From assembly GCA_013398175.1 (NCBI GenBank), contig VZRZ01005367.1, positions 823,575-887,574 of the forward strand: a stretch of DNA of 64,000 nucleotides. Direction: 5' to 3'. Positions 12,641 through 26,050 of the stretch are shown piece after piece; within the stretch, counting starts at the first letter, position 1, and each line of letters begins with the position of its first letter. The position numbers and the translations under genes were made by a program. Source of the DNA: Climacteris rufus (lineage: Eukaryota > Chordata > Aves > Passeriformes > Climacteridae). Under the pieces are notes generated by a model. It was not told where the DNA came from and did no database searches. It saw only the letters and a list, made by a program, of their open reading frames with translations.

Positions 12641-15600
12641 ACATCACATATATGAGGAAGATACAGAAGCCACACAGAGTGGTTTTTATATATCTAAATT
12701 TATATATATATAAATATATCTTTTATATTTATTCCGCTCTGAAAGAGAACATGTGGTTTCCATCCCCTAAAATTTCGAAGAGGTTATATTTAAATATTTT
12801 TGCTGTGTACCAGAACAGATGTCTAATGAAAAGCTTAAAGAGAAGCTGCAGGCCACAACAGCCTCATCCAATGGTAAAAGGATTCACCTGACACATGGAA
12901 AACAAGCCTAGGCCACAATGCTACTTAGACTTTAATAGCACATGTGCCAGTCTAAGTGAGGAGACTAAGTATTACCTGTGAGCCTGCACTGCAAGTGTCT
13001 GTCTCAGTAAGGCAGTGCAGGCATCCCACAGGAGTGACCTACTCCCTGGACTATTGAGTAAATTTCTCATCATAATTGTGCTGAAAATTTTCATCCTTTT
13101 AAAAACTGAACCACATATTGCAAGGATAAAAAAAACCGGTATGATTCTTATCCAGCATTGATATATTTTGCTGAAAAACTTCCAAATTGGCACTAATGTG
13201 TCAAATTTCTTCTCTTAGCAATGATGAAATATTATCTCTCTGGTTTTCATCCACTGTTTAATAGTTCATTATTTTTCCATTGATTCCTATTGGCTATGGC
13301 CAAGTCAGGATTTCATGCTAAATTTTCCGTGCTAAAATTTCCATGCTAATGTTTTAATGTTTGGCAGGTACAGATAGTTTTATAGGTAAAATAGTAATAA
13401 TTAAGGTTAACTATATCTGAGAAAAAAATGAGAGATGATGGAAATAAAAAAAAAAAGTAAACACAATATATTAGAGATTCCAGAGTAGCTTCCTTCAAAA
13501 GCAAAATTTCACCAATATTTTGACTGCAGTAAGTCATGTCTCCTGTTTTTTTTGCTAACCCTTTAGAAAAACAGGGTTGACATTTAAATCAATAATCATA
13601 TTCATCTGCAGGTGTCAAAGCACTTCTCAAAATAAGTCAGGAAAATAATCTTCTCACAAATGTTCCAACCAAGGCATTATGATGAACCAGGAATTACAGC
13701 CCAGGTCTCCAGTCACCCAGCCCAGCCCCTTGTGTGTCAAACTCCCCAGCTCTGACAAATGAGTTGGGCATCTTAAGCTGCAATTTGGAAGTGATTTACT
13801 TAGCAAAGTGAAACCAGGCTCTCAGCACGGACACCACTGCTGCGAGTTGCTCTGACTGCAGTCACTTTCTGCCACTGCTCTTGGGAGCACAGTGCTCCCA
13901 CTGCTCAGCCTTCTTTTGGGGGCTTCTCAGGGTGGCAAACTGAGGTCATTTGTCAGAATGGAGAAACCTCTTCTTATTCATCCTTGTTCTTCCTCTTCCT
14001 CCTCTCCTCCATCGTCCCATCGGGCGTGTTCATCCGGGATTTCAGCTCACTACACTGAGCTCCAGTGATGCCAGCCCTGTTAGAAAACATCATGTTAATC
14101 TGCTTGACACAGTGAAGCAAAGAAAAACAGGGGAAAGGGGTACAGATTTGCAATGTTTCTTAGGTAAACCAGCAAAGAACCTTGCCTCCCTTAGCAGAGA
14201 ATGTCTGCTCCGCCCCAGGGAAAAACAAATAACCATGCTGGTACCCTCAGCACCTTGCACACCACACCGTGTTCCTGTCTGGAGTGAGCATGCACACAGC
14301 TTGGATTGCAGACATCCCAGTGCAGCTCCCTGAGAGTTCAGTTCTTTTGCCTACCAATTACAGGATTCTGTGCATAATGTATAAAGCCAAGATGCTCAGC
14401 ATGCGCCCGATGATCCCAGAGCATGCACAGAACAATTACCTGTGCATTTGCAGCAAACTTCATGCTCCCCAGAAATACCAGACTTGCTGGTCATGTGCTG
14501 TAGATATGTCCAAAGATTTTGCATGTCCAGTGCTGTAGCATTCATGAGATTGCCAGAACGCTGAAGATCCAGACAAATGAAGGCTAATTCTTAAATTCTC
14601 ATTCCCAAGCAAAAGATTTAATTCTTAACAGGAGCTTTCCATATACTTCAACAGAGCAAAAGTAGTTTACAGTGGTCCTGTTTACATGAGTTATTACATT
14701 TAAAAGTACTGCAATGACACTGTTGTTAACCATGGCTGGATGGGAAATGAAATTCTTCTCCCATGGCATACTCAGGCTTGAAAGATTTTGTCGTTATTAT
14801 GAATCAGAAGAAAAGGTTCTATTTCTATTACCATCAAAATTGCATATTCAAAGTACTATGTAGTAACAAAATTACTTTTTTGGAATAAAGTGTATCAGTA
14901 ATGCCTGATGAGAACACTATTAAAAACTAAAAGTCGAGAAGACAGAAGAACTTGGAATGAATCGTGACCAAGGAAATCAATCCTGTTTTGATTTTCAGAA
15001 GTTTTGATTCATTTCTGCTCAAGCTTATGTTAATGCATATTTCCATTCCACTCAAAACTTATTATTTTTAACAAAGCACTACACTGGGCAGTAGCTGCTT
15101 TGCCATAAGATAACCAAGAGAGCTAACTATCTCTGCAAGTTTCAGGCTCTCTCAGGCCTCTCACAACCTACACTCCTGTTCCTCCCATGCAGACCAAATC
15201 CTCAGTCCAGTGACCCCACTCCCAGTGAGAGTTAAATGTAATCCTTCCTCATAGCACCACTAAATCCATGCATGGAACAGTGAAGATTTGAAAGGGTTTG
15301 TTTTTCAAATGGGTGCAGACAGATGAGGCTAGAAACAGAGTGAGCTCAGATGGATTTCATCTTGCTCAACTCTGACCATTTTGGCTCAGTCTTGGCTAGT
15401 CTAACCTGAGATCACCACCCAGTTTTTCTCAATAATCAATGGAAAGAGAGTGATGGGATTAATCACTCTGTGGGTGTTCCTATCACACACATCTATCTCA
15501 AGAGGCAACAATTCACCCTCTGGCTGAGCTTCTTTATTCCACAGTGGCTGTTGAGGCAGCTGAAGGGCATGGTCTGACTGGACAGAGAGTGTTTGGGCAG

Positions 15601-18600
15601 CTGCAGGTAGACAAGCTGATCCCCACCCTGCATGACAGCATTATTATCACAGAAAATATCACTACCAAATACCAACTCATTGCATCTCATCTCCACATGT
15701 CTGCTTGCTGATTAAGAAAACAAAATCTGTCTTTTCACTCTTGTGTAACATTTGTGATACCTGGCATAAGCTGAATCAACTCCCAATAAATATAATCTCT
15801 ACCAAGTCTGTTCTTGAAAAGATGGCACCACTGGGGCAGCTGGGTCTCATTGGAAGTGAATCCATTATTCCCCTCTCTCAAGGAAAAGCTTCCAAGTGTA
15901 TTAAGTACAAAGTATAATTTGGGCCCAGATGTTCTGTATTAATCTGCTGAAGCCCTGCTACATGGTGAGTCTCACAAAGGGCTCATGGAGCTGTATGTGG
16001 CAGGGCAGAGGAGCTTACTGGTGTCTAGAAATGTCACCAAGGGCACTGGAAATGAAAGACTAAAATTTCTTACTTACAGAGATGAACCTATGAGGCCAAA
16101 GATGAGAAGAAATCTACAGAGCAGAATTCCCAGAGGGACCTCAGGCTGTGGTGGGGACTGCCTGGAGTCCAAGAGCCACCAAGGGACTTAGGGCTCCAAG
16201 GGGAAAAGGTTTGTGCAAAGAGATGGTATTTTACCAGGACACCTAGGCCCTGGAAGTAAAATTTTATTCTATGTACTCTGCCCTACAAATAAGCTACTGG
16301 GGGAACCAAAAAAGGAAAGGAGAATTAAGATGTATGTGCATGGAAGGGACACACTCTGGGCTGACACTCAGTCACACTCTATCTTTGGTCTGTCTTACCT
16401 CAAGGAAGCTCCGATCTTTCTATAATGATGTTTTTCTCCTAAGGCAGCAAACAAAAGCACAAAATTAATAGCAGCAGTTGTCCTTTCAGTTCTCTGAACA
16501 GAGCATTGAATATGACTCATGGCACTATGCCAAGCTGGCATTTCACCAGGGCAGTAAAGTGGTTGCTGGTAGATCCTCATTAGCAGCACGCAGAGACCCA
16601 CCGTCCAAGAGAAAGATGGGACTCCTGCATTGCCTCAGAAGGAGAAAATGCAAAATATTGTATGGCTGAGTTAATGAAATCTGACAGAGAACAAAGCTGG
16701 ATGTGATGAGAGGGTGAAGCTCCCCTGCTATGCTCTCCAGCCTGAGCTCTCTGCATGGGCCGCTCCAAAGTGGTCAGCGCTGATCTAACCCAGTTCCCAC
16801 TGAAGTCAATAAAAAACTCCTCCTGACATCACTGGAGTAGCAACCAGCAGAGTTACTGGGGGCACAAAGCCAGGACAGCGTTAAGACAATAAATTTGAAA
16901 ACCAGGGAGGAGGTGCCTGACGTATCTCCAAGAAGAGATGTAAAACATGCCCAAAAATGACAAAGGGCCTTTGTTAAAGGAGCAGCAATTTGCCCAGTGG
17001 AAGCCTGAGAGATGCTCTCACCACCCACTTGAGCCCACACAAAGCCAAATGAGTGTCCATCATGGAAGTGGCCATTAAGCAGAGGGTGATGCACACATCC
17101 CAGCAGCCACCCAGTTCTCCTGGAGATGGCACAACTCACTCTCATGGACATGCAAGCACATTTTCCCTGCTATCCTATAGATTCCCACAGGTCTGGCTTG
17201 GTCCTGCCAAAGCCTGTCTCCACATCAGCTCACCAGCTCCTGACATGTGCCTTATCTTCCTGATAACATCAAGTGGTCCACACAGCGAGGGGAGCCTCAG
17301 CTGCCATCAGCCCAGAAATATCAATGCAGAGCAGTCCATGAGGATAATACCTTTCGGCCCTTTATTTACCATCCTTGGACTTTTATTTACTGTTTTTTTG
17401 ATCCAGAAGACCATGTATCTCCACACCTGCCTCCCACCAGCCACAATCCTGCTGACACTTCACACATAGGGGAGGGAAAAGAGGCTTGACTCTGCATGTA
17501 CAGCATGGCCCTTTGCCAAAGAAAACTCCCAAAACAACTCCAACGATCTGGGTTCCTTATGGATTCTGGTAAAGCACAGCATTCTGTCTTCAGAGTACCA
17601 GAGTGGAGAAACCTAAAGTGACCCCACATTCTTAAATCTAAATGTGAAACCCAGCTCCACCTTTTAATCCTTATACAGCTTGTGTGGTGTCTGGGAACTA
17701 AGTTCCTAGTTTAGCAGAGAAATCTATGTGGAGGTCAGGAACAGAAAACAACACACAAATAATTAGAGACAAATAAGGCCAGGGGTCTTCATCCTTCTTT
17801 CTCCCAGTGCTTTCTTCCCTGAGATGAGGTACTAAGCCAAAAGACCTCATGAAGTAAAGCTTCCTAAAGTAAGTATTGAACTAGGAGGCACCTCCCATGT
17901 CCAGGGCACAGTTGCTAATTAGGAGAATACAGAAAAGGGTCAGGAAAACATCCTGAAGCAAAAAGCGTCAGAACAGGACTTGTGAGAAATTTGAAAGAGT
18001 GAGCAAAAAGCATCATGCCTTCTAGTAACATAGCAATACTGATGATAGAATTGTTACAGCAATACTGATTTCTCAGAGCTGTGAAGGGGACAGGGTGAGT
18101 TCATGCACAAAAGAGAAGGACAGCACAGCTGTGTTTGCCCCATTGATGCAGCTGAGGGAACATTCTGTATTTTTCCCATCGTGACAAATGCCCATAAGGA
18201 AACTGGCACTACAAAAAGGTTGCACAATCCTCATCAACTTAAAAGGAGAAAGCCAGACACACCTATTCCTTCCTTAGCATTGGAGGCACAAAAGGAGTAA
18301 TGCTAACATATACAAATAACAGGTCTGGAGGAACTCTCAAATTCCAGTCTGGCATAGTGTCAAGATAGGATTTTAATGCTGCATTTTACAAATCATGTAA
18401 ATGTTTAAGATGAAGATGATCTCCACCTAAGCATCCCTCTTTACAATTTCAGAGAAAACACTTTCATGAAAAATCTATACTTTCACATGAATACACAGGG
18501 ATTTGGCAGATCTGGCAGAGAAAGCACTTTACCAACATAGTATAAGACTTCATTAAAATGTTGCTATGGTGAATTGGAGTGAACAGTAACAGCTTCAACA

Positions 18601-20809
18601 CCACCATGAACCCATAGCTGGGTTATAAGGAACTACAGTAAAACTGGGGGTGATACATCATCAAGAGTTTCTCAGTTTTCTAATACAAAGATTTTTTATG
18701 TTAAAAGATAACTAATCAAAAGTAACCTTCCCCACAGTTTCCATTTCATCCAAATCATGTGTGCTCAAAAATTTCCTAACCTTCTTATCATTAACTAGGT
18801 AACCAGTTTTATCCTTTAACTCTTACATTTGGCTGTTCATATAATGGTCTGGGAGTATCCAGATAACATTTAAGGCTAAAATGAGTCAGCCTGGAAAAGA
18901 TTATGTTTATATAATTGCAGCATGGTATGGGAAGTGCCCTATATTATAACATGCTCAGCATTAGCCTAACTCTGAAGGCAGCTGTAGTCAGCCACCCTGC
19001 TATGAGTAACTCAGTGAGCTCTCTCTTCACACAGCACCTGCCTTACATCATGAAGGCTTTAAAACACAGCTCTTTTCCAGCCTTTGTGCTTCCACAGCCT
19101 GGACACCAACACCCCGACCCACTGCCAGCCTCCAACCCCCACTGGGATGGAAATATTAAAGAACACAGTTTCTCTCACTCCCATGCTGGTGGTTTTTGCC
19201 ACTGGATCTCCTGCTTGCCTCAATCATCCCCATCTGCCAGACAATATGAGTGTCTGAAGGGGCAGCAGAGCTAACTGGCTGCTTTATCCAGCTGCATCCA
19301 GCTCTTGAATCCACGTTAATGCAGCAAGTTCCTCCAACTGATTCTCATAAGCACAGACATTAGGGCCACCCAACAAGCAATGTAATGCTATCATGACCCT
19401 CCCTGTCCAACCAGTGAGAAAGTTGACTCTGCTCAGCATGGTTTGAGAGCAGGAATTTGGCAGAGAAGGCTGGTCCCAGAGTGCCTGGTGAAGAGCTGAT
19501 GTATCAGGATGCAGAGGGAACACATTCTTAATTCTCAGTGTCCAGCACCTTGTGGGATGGGACACACTACAATGGAAGCCCTGTTGGGACAGCAATTTCA
19601 GCTCCCCTTTGACTCCATTATTTCATAGGTTGCCCTCTCCTCTTGATTACAAGGACACCCAGGTTCCCCCACCCCAGCCAGGAGCAAGGTTGCCTGGAGC
19701 TCTGTTGCAGGAAGGCACATGCATGTTTGTCACTCCTCTGGGGGACTGGCAGCAGTTTCACACCAACTGACTGGAAAACTTTCTGTGAAACTGCTGTGAG
19801 AAGATCCCAAGGGACTGGAGTGCTGTGTGGGAACTGATCCTTTGTATTGCCAGGAAATGAAATATTGTGTGAGGACACGCATGGCTGAGGAAAGAGTCCC
19901 TAACACTAGTACAGTGTGTGATCTCTCTGTCATTACATCTTCCTTCCATTAACCATTTCTTTTGTGGTGCTTAGTTGCTGGCCAGGGTTAAACCATACCA
20001 TCCTCATCACCTGTAAAAAATCCCTTTTTTGCTGTCCTCATAATTGCCTGAGTTTCTCTGCCTTTTCAAAAACCCTCTCATCCTTTCCTGCTTTCCTCAG
20101 GTTCTTTCTTAAATCTTACTGCCAGTTTGTCTCCCATTTCAGCCCATGGCTGGGACTATCACATCTGAAGATTGCTTGGTCCCCACCACTCTGAAATAGC
20201 CCTACACCACCTTCCCCACTCAGAGGTGGAATCCTACACTTCTAATGCCCAAGCACAACCTCTTCTTACCTCTACTCCTTTGCTGTATGTCAGGTACATG
20301 GTCTCCCTCCTTGCTAGTCTGGTCTTTATACTACCTCAGACTTGGCAGAACAGAAAATTTATGCAGTCATCAGTAGCAACCAACAGGCACCCAGTGATTT
20401 GTTTTGAAGACTGGGTTAAGTGTAAGTGGCAAGGGTAAAATTCAGGGCTGGCACTGATTTTTGCCCTGCTGATTTTTATGTTAAACCCATTAAAGTTTTC
20501 TGCTCCATATATTCAGCAACACTTCCGCATACCAGCGCTAGAGCTTCCCAGTCTGGTATTCAGAGCTCTGCTGCAATTCATGGTGTCCAAATCCATTGCC
20601 AGCAGCTCACCAGAAACATTTTTGGAGTCACTTATGAGATGAGATAGAGCTGCAGGAAGATCAGAACACTTCTCTGTCTCATGGTCCCATAGGTCTCTGT
20701 GACTCCTTGGCTCACAACACGTTTATTATCCTGGGCATTCACCTGTGTCATGCAAGAGACACTTGACGACCCTGAGGCCCTTGACATATCCAGAGTCCCC
20801 AGAAGGGAC
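12641..20809. other. non-coding stretch
   Basis: No gene recognised. AT-rich to balanced composition. The longest open frames (138 codons plus strand at 17.05 kb, 127 codons at 13.95 kb, 119 codons at 18.9 kb) have no domain and no conserved motif. An AT-only stretch lies at about 12.68-12.73 kb. If PPP1R36 is intact, its 3' exons should lie here on the minus strand; I could not find them. Confidence 0.4.
13314..13355. repeat. three tandem copies of a 14-bp unit
   Basis: Consecutive copies start at 13314 (CATGCTAAATTTTC), 13328 (CGTGCTAAAATTTC) and 13342 (CATGCTAATGTTTT). The period is exactly 14 and the copies are diverged. Confidence 0.8.
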
Positions 20810-20928
20810 TGGCTTGCTTTGCACTGGGCATGTGGTGCTGCTGTGCCATGCCTTGTCCAAGGATAAGGATACAGCACACCTTGGCAAGGTAGATCCTGGA
20901 CACCCCTAACTTCACCAACACATCTTCT
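20810..20928 (-). pseudogene. PPP1R36: PPP1R36-like exon or exon relict
   Basis: On the minus strand a TTTTTAG acceptor at 20929-20935 is followed by an open frame coding for a helical stretch that includes YLAKVCCILILG and then QGMAQQHHM (the methionine codon is at 20829-20831). The pattern, a YLAK helix leading to a glycine and then HHM, matches what I remember of the conserved core of protein phosphatase 1 regulatory subunit 36. Place and strand also fit: in mammals PPP1R36 follows HSPA2 on the same strand. After HHM the residues read PSAKQ where, as I recall the family, a MACGK-like block should follow; the difference is three single-base changes without a shift. The frame then diverges and no clear donor is seen. 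I found no other exon of the gene. It may be a real exon with diverged ends, a relict of a lost gene, or a chance match. The family assignment rests on memory, not a search. Confidence 0.4.
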
Positions 20929-22904
20929 CTAAAAATATCACAGTCCTTTTTAAAACCAAAAGGCAGAACTGTTTTCAGAGAAGAGGCTCTGGACAGTAGG
21001 GATGCAAAAAGAGTGACTGTTCCTGAGAAGTAAGTGTGGGTTTTAGGCACATAAACCAACATGCTGCATGACACCACCATCAGGGGGTCCCTCTGTAGCA
21101 TGGCTGGGTTCAGATGCTTCCAGAGCAGCTGGGCAGTGCTGATGGGGCCACAGAGCTGGGGCTCGGGCCCAGACAGTCTTTCTTGCCCCACACAATGTAT
21201 AAGCTGCATGCCCACAGCCCGTCAGGTTGCTGTCTTTGATCCTGCATGGCTTATGAGCTCTTCCTGAAGCCAGCATAAAAGCCCTGGGGGTAGGGATCCC
21301 CAGGGCTGGCTTTGTCACCAGCAGCCTGGAGCTGTGGGTCTGGCTCTCCCAGAGTCACCACTTACTGCTCTTCAAAAAGGCACACGAAGTGCTCTCGGGA
21401 CCGCCTCTAAACAGGAACGGCTGACACCACAGGCCTGTATTTTAAACCAATTCAGATCAAACACTAAGGAAATTCCAAACCAAAGAGCTTTCTGTTTCCT
21501 CTGCTTCCCCTGTAATCCACCCGACTGTCTGCTGGTACCTGGGAGTGCTGCTGGCCTAAAAGCTACCAGCTTCCTCTCACACTCAGGAGACTTGGGCTTA
21601 TCTGCCCTATCCTTGATGGGCTCCAGCTCTAAAGCTTCCTACACAACCCTCCCTTAATAAATCAGAACAATTACTCTGGGCTTCTCAAGGATAATTGCTA
21701 ATAAAATTCAGCAGATTTCTCCCAAAAGACATGAAAGGGTTGGAAGCAGAAACAGAAACTAAAGGAGAAAGAAAATGCGGGACAGAAATAATAGCCCTTG
21801 TTCCATTCATGTCTCATCCACCGCTGGTGAGTTTTTGTTCTTAGAGTCACATATTTCGGAGATGAATCCTCCCAAGCTGTCTCCACTGGGGAAATGCCTT
21901 ATGCTCACTGCTTTGGAAAATCGGTTGGTTGCTTTTGAAGTTAGTTTACAAGATCTTCCTGAATCTAGAAAAAAATCATGAAAGCCCCAGGCTTGGATTT
22001 GCAAAGAATCAGCAGGGCATCAATAAAAGACAAAGTCACAAGAAGTGAAAAATGTCCAGATTCATCCTGATTTTCTGTGATAGGAAACCCTTCCAACACT
22101 TCATTTTCCAAAGACAGTTTAATGCACAGAAGCAATGAATTCTGAAGCCTAGGAGGTCTTAGGTGTTCCCTTGAGGGACTGTGGACACCGATACTTCCAC
22201 AAGCATCTGGGGTTTAGGTTCAAGACAGCTGAGGAGCTATTCAGACCATCAGGTCTCGCTCTCCATGGACAACATTAGACCCAGCAGATGAGTTAAGCCT
22301 CTCAAATAGGCAGCCCAAATGGCAGGAACCCCCAAACACACCAACGAGGAGCAGGAACAACCAGCTCTGTTTTCTGAGTTATTAGCTTATCACACTGGGC
22401 CTACAAGAGCAGCCAGAGGACTGCACAGCACTGGATGTGTCTGTCATATGGGAGCATGAGGCTGACAAAGGTCTAGGTGGGTCACCAAGCCCTGTCTCCC
22501 AGTAATGTGTCTGTCCGTTTAACTGGGAGCAAATTACAGGCATCACTAACGAGGAGCTTGAAATGGTACTGGCATGGCTTGCCTCCAGTCTGTCTCTCCT
22601 TGTGGCACATTGCCAGCACTACACAGGAAAGCAAAAGAGCCTCTGAAACGAAATTATGTCTTGGAGGAAGGGGGAGGAGTTGTCTTCATGAGCAGGCCCC
22701 CAGCACCAGCCCTGAGCATGGGATTTATGTGGGATAGATACAGGAAAACAAATGACTGCGCAATCTTCTTTCACATTTGCCCAAATACATCAGCATATCA
22801 CAAACCCAAGGATTCTTATCACAAGTGTAATTTTATGTCATTCTGATTCTATTCTGTAGTTATGAAATCCCTTTCACAAGCTCTCAGAACTCCACCTTCA
22901 TAAA

Positions 22905-22990
22905 CACAGTAGGGTTTTTTGCCTGGCCCCACTACTTCCTAGTGGAAGACCATTCCAGAATTTTACCCACAGGAGGAGAAAGACAGTCCT
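22905..22990 (-). mobile_element. probable ancient CR1/L3-like fragment
   Basis: A short diverged match to the reverse complement of old CR1 3' sequences: a run around GTGGAAGACCATTCCAGAAT near 22941-22961 followed by a GGAGGAGAAAGACAG block. Heavily diverged; limits and family are uncertain. Confidence 0.35.
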
Positions 22991-25900
22991 AACTACATTT
23001 GACTTGAAATATAGCACATAGAAGTTTGTAATTAGACTGTGTGGATAACAAGAAATGGGAGGTCTTGAATAGGGAAAGAAGATGCAGTATCAGAAAGCTC
23101 TTCACACAATGATTAACATCTCCCTGCTCGTCCAATTCACCTAAGACACTAAAACAATTAAGGTTGAACATCAACAATAAACACGACCTAAATTTGCCTA
23201 TTGTAATTTTATTTTCCTTGTATTTCTACTTCAGTAGATCAATATCCTGGATTTCTGCTTCTGAATGGTAAGTGCCTCTTCTTTAAGCTTCTGGTAACAC
23301 TCCATTCCAATAATCCTGACAAGCAAACACTTCCCTTCAGGAGAGGTAATGAATCTAAATAAAGCACTATTGCAGACATGGAGAGTCAGTATATGTTTCC
23401 CACAAAAAGGCAGGACTCACTTCAGGAGGACTGCATGGCACAATGCACTGAAAAGTCTCTCCTGGCAGGGTTTATCCAGTAGCTTATAGCTGATCCCTAC
23501 TTGCCAGAGGTTCCTTGATCCAGGAAACATAACCCTATATTGCAATAGATCCAAACTCTCCTTTGTTTCAGTCTTTCTGCATTTGCCACACCAGTCAATG
23601 ATATAGTGAGGTGTCATGACCCATGGAGTGGCCTCCTTGTCCTTTACCAGCCAAGAGCAAGGGGATAATTTTGTGAACTGCAGCCCAGAGCACCTCATCT
23701 GAGTCTACGACCTGTGTGTACTGAACTATGCTGATGGTTTTCTTTATTTATTATTTCTTGAGCAATGAAAGAAATACCTGTCCATGTACAGATGTAGAAT
23801 AAATCTGTTCCTTAGGGATAGCAATCCTTCAACACTCTAGTCTTCAATTCAGATAAATCTGCCCCTCTATATCAAGGCTTCATGAACTGTGAAGTAAGTA
23901 ATCATTAAGTGTTTTAAGAAAATGGCCAATCAATTCCAGAAACTATTATAGACTCCAGAAGATCACAGAAGTTTGTTACAATCATGTAACTCCACAGTGC
24001 TTTCTCCCAAGGCACATAACCCTCTAACACAGCAGCTCTGAATCTGTTCCCCTGGCATCCCCACTTCCACTCTGCAAGGCAGCAAATGTGGTCACACACC
24101 CTCACTTGGGAACTGCTTTCCTAGCACTTATTCCTCATGCTGTAACATGTTCCTAGTACCTAAGAGTCATCTGAACCTGCTTTGCAAAGTATTTAGAAAT
24201 GAAGTCTTAAAGCAACGTCACCCACAGCACAAATTAACACCCAGCAGACCCAGTTGTGACTATTTGCTGTTCTGTATTGCAGGCAGAAATGGCTGGATGC
24301 TAATGTTATTCCCAGAAAAGGGCATTAAGGGATGGTAATTCAGCCCAGGGGATTCACAGAGATTTAATGTCACGGGTAGTAGAAATTATTTATTCAAATT
24401 GCAGCATCGCCTTGTGCACCCAAATTATTTAGTGGCCCCACTGCAGCAGGACTGGACACAGGCACCATCTTGAGCTGGAGACTGTGGTGATGCTGTGGCA
24501 CGTGGACCACAGCACTCACCACTCAGGGAAGGGCTGGGCCAAAGCAGGGTTCAAACCCCGCCAGAAAATCTGCCTCTCCATAGCCAGAGGTGCCTGTGTC
24601 CTGGAGAGCATGGAGGTGGGAGACATAAATGCTGAGAGCAAGGGGTCTTTGTTGTATCCCATATATACACTGGGCCAATATAGCAAACAGTCTCTGCTCA
24701 TAGGCAGAATCCCACTGATTCTGACCTGAAAGGCTGATCTATGATTCCAGATTTGCTGAGGCAAGCTCTGTGTACTTACACCCCCAAAGTCCTGTACTCA
24801 CAAAATCAAGGATCTGCATTTCTTTTCCAGGCAATTCCACGGCAACTTTTTCCAGGTGAAAAGGTAGGTAGAAGAGCAGGGCCATGAGGAACTCATCTAG
24901 TTTCTCATTGCTAAGTAGAAGGTAGAATGGTCACTGTGAAGTTTGCAGATTTGCAGATACAGACACCACCAGACCATTATGAGAAAGAACAAAGTCTCTG
25001 CTCAAGGGCTGCATTATACCAAATATTAGCTATATGGCTGACACCTATTCGTAGCAACCACTCCACCAGGACTTTGAAGGTTTTCAGAGAATTACTGACA
25101 GTCCAATAAACATGCTGAAGAGTGGATTGAACTGGGTATTACCAGACCTATTTCCAAGAAACATGTTTTCAGCATTTCAGCTTCCTTTAGGTAACAGAAT
25201 AGAAGGCTTTCAAACAGGTGATAGCATTATTTCTTTGCATGTGTTCAGGACAACATGAATTTGGTATTGTTTCTCACTGAACCTCACAGATGAGAGATTT
25301 TAAACCTCGAATATTTCCTATCCTTTTTCTCAAACACCCTGATCCCTCCACTACCAGCTACACACACATAATTCTCGAAACAAACTCTAGATGACATACA
25401 TCATACCAGCTGCAAAAGGTAATCTGATGTGACTCATTTGCTTCTTTCAAAAGCAGAGCAGCATCTGACAGCATACAAAGAAAAACAGTATTTCCTCAAA
25501 AAATTCCTAGTGTCATCAGAAACAGCTTTCTAACTTGTACAGGCAATGCCTTGCTGATGTGAAATTCCAGCATAACTCACATTTGACATCATCCAACGTC
25601 ACGTATTCATGTTGTACCCACTTGCACAGCCTGTGCAATTTTCCTTCTGTCAGCTAGCCCTCTCTCAGGGAGTGTTGCACTGCAATCCCCTTGGAAGATG
25701 CTGGTGGTTGACCAATACATAACATTCAAGGACACAGTGCTAATTCCATTCCGAAAATATTGTCTGCCTGGTACATGCTCTCTTCATTGCTCTCAGTTTC
25801 AAAGGGACAGGCAGTGAAATGTGCTTGGCAAGTATCCTGAACTAACTTTCAACTATTAGAGCTACAAACCAGGCTGGGGATGTTGAGAGACACAGGACAT

Positions 25901-26032
25901 TTCACTCTAAGGTTGTGTCTGAAGTTGCTCTTTTAGTTGCTAATATAATAAATTGCGACTGTATTATTTAGATCAAAGAGGTTTTAAGCAATGGTTGAAA
26001 GTCAGCTATACCATGTTGTGAATTTATAAAAT

Positions 26033-26050
26033 TAATAATAATAATAATAA
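26033..26050. repeat. (TAA)n microsatellite
   Basis: Six perfect TAA units inside an AT-rich stretch. Confidence 0.95.

Noticed and set aside
17053..17469. A 138-codon plus-strand frame with a hydrophobic segment near its end
   Set aside because: A single hydrophobic stretch in an otherwise Ser/Pro/His-rich frame; no promoter, splice site or family resemblance.
24540..24570. A GGTTCAAACCCC stretch resembling a tRNA B box
   Set aside because: No A box at the right distance upstream, the T stem does not pair properly and no acceptor stem can be formed.
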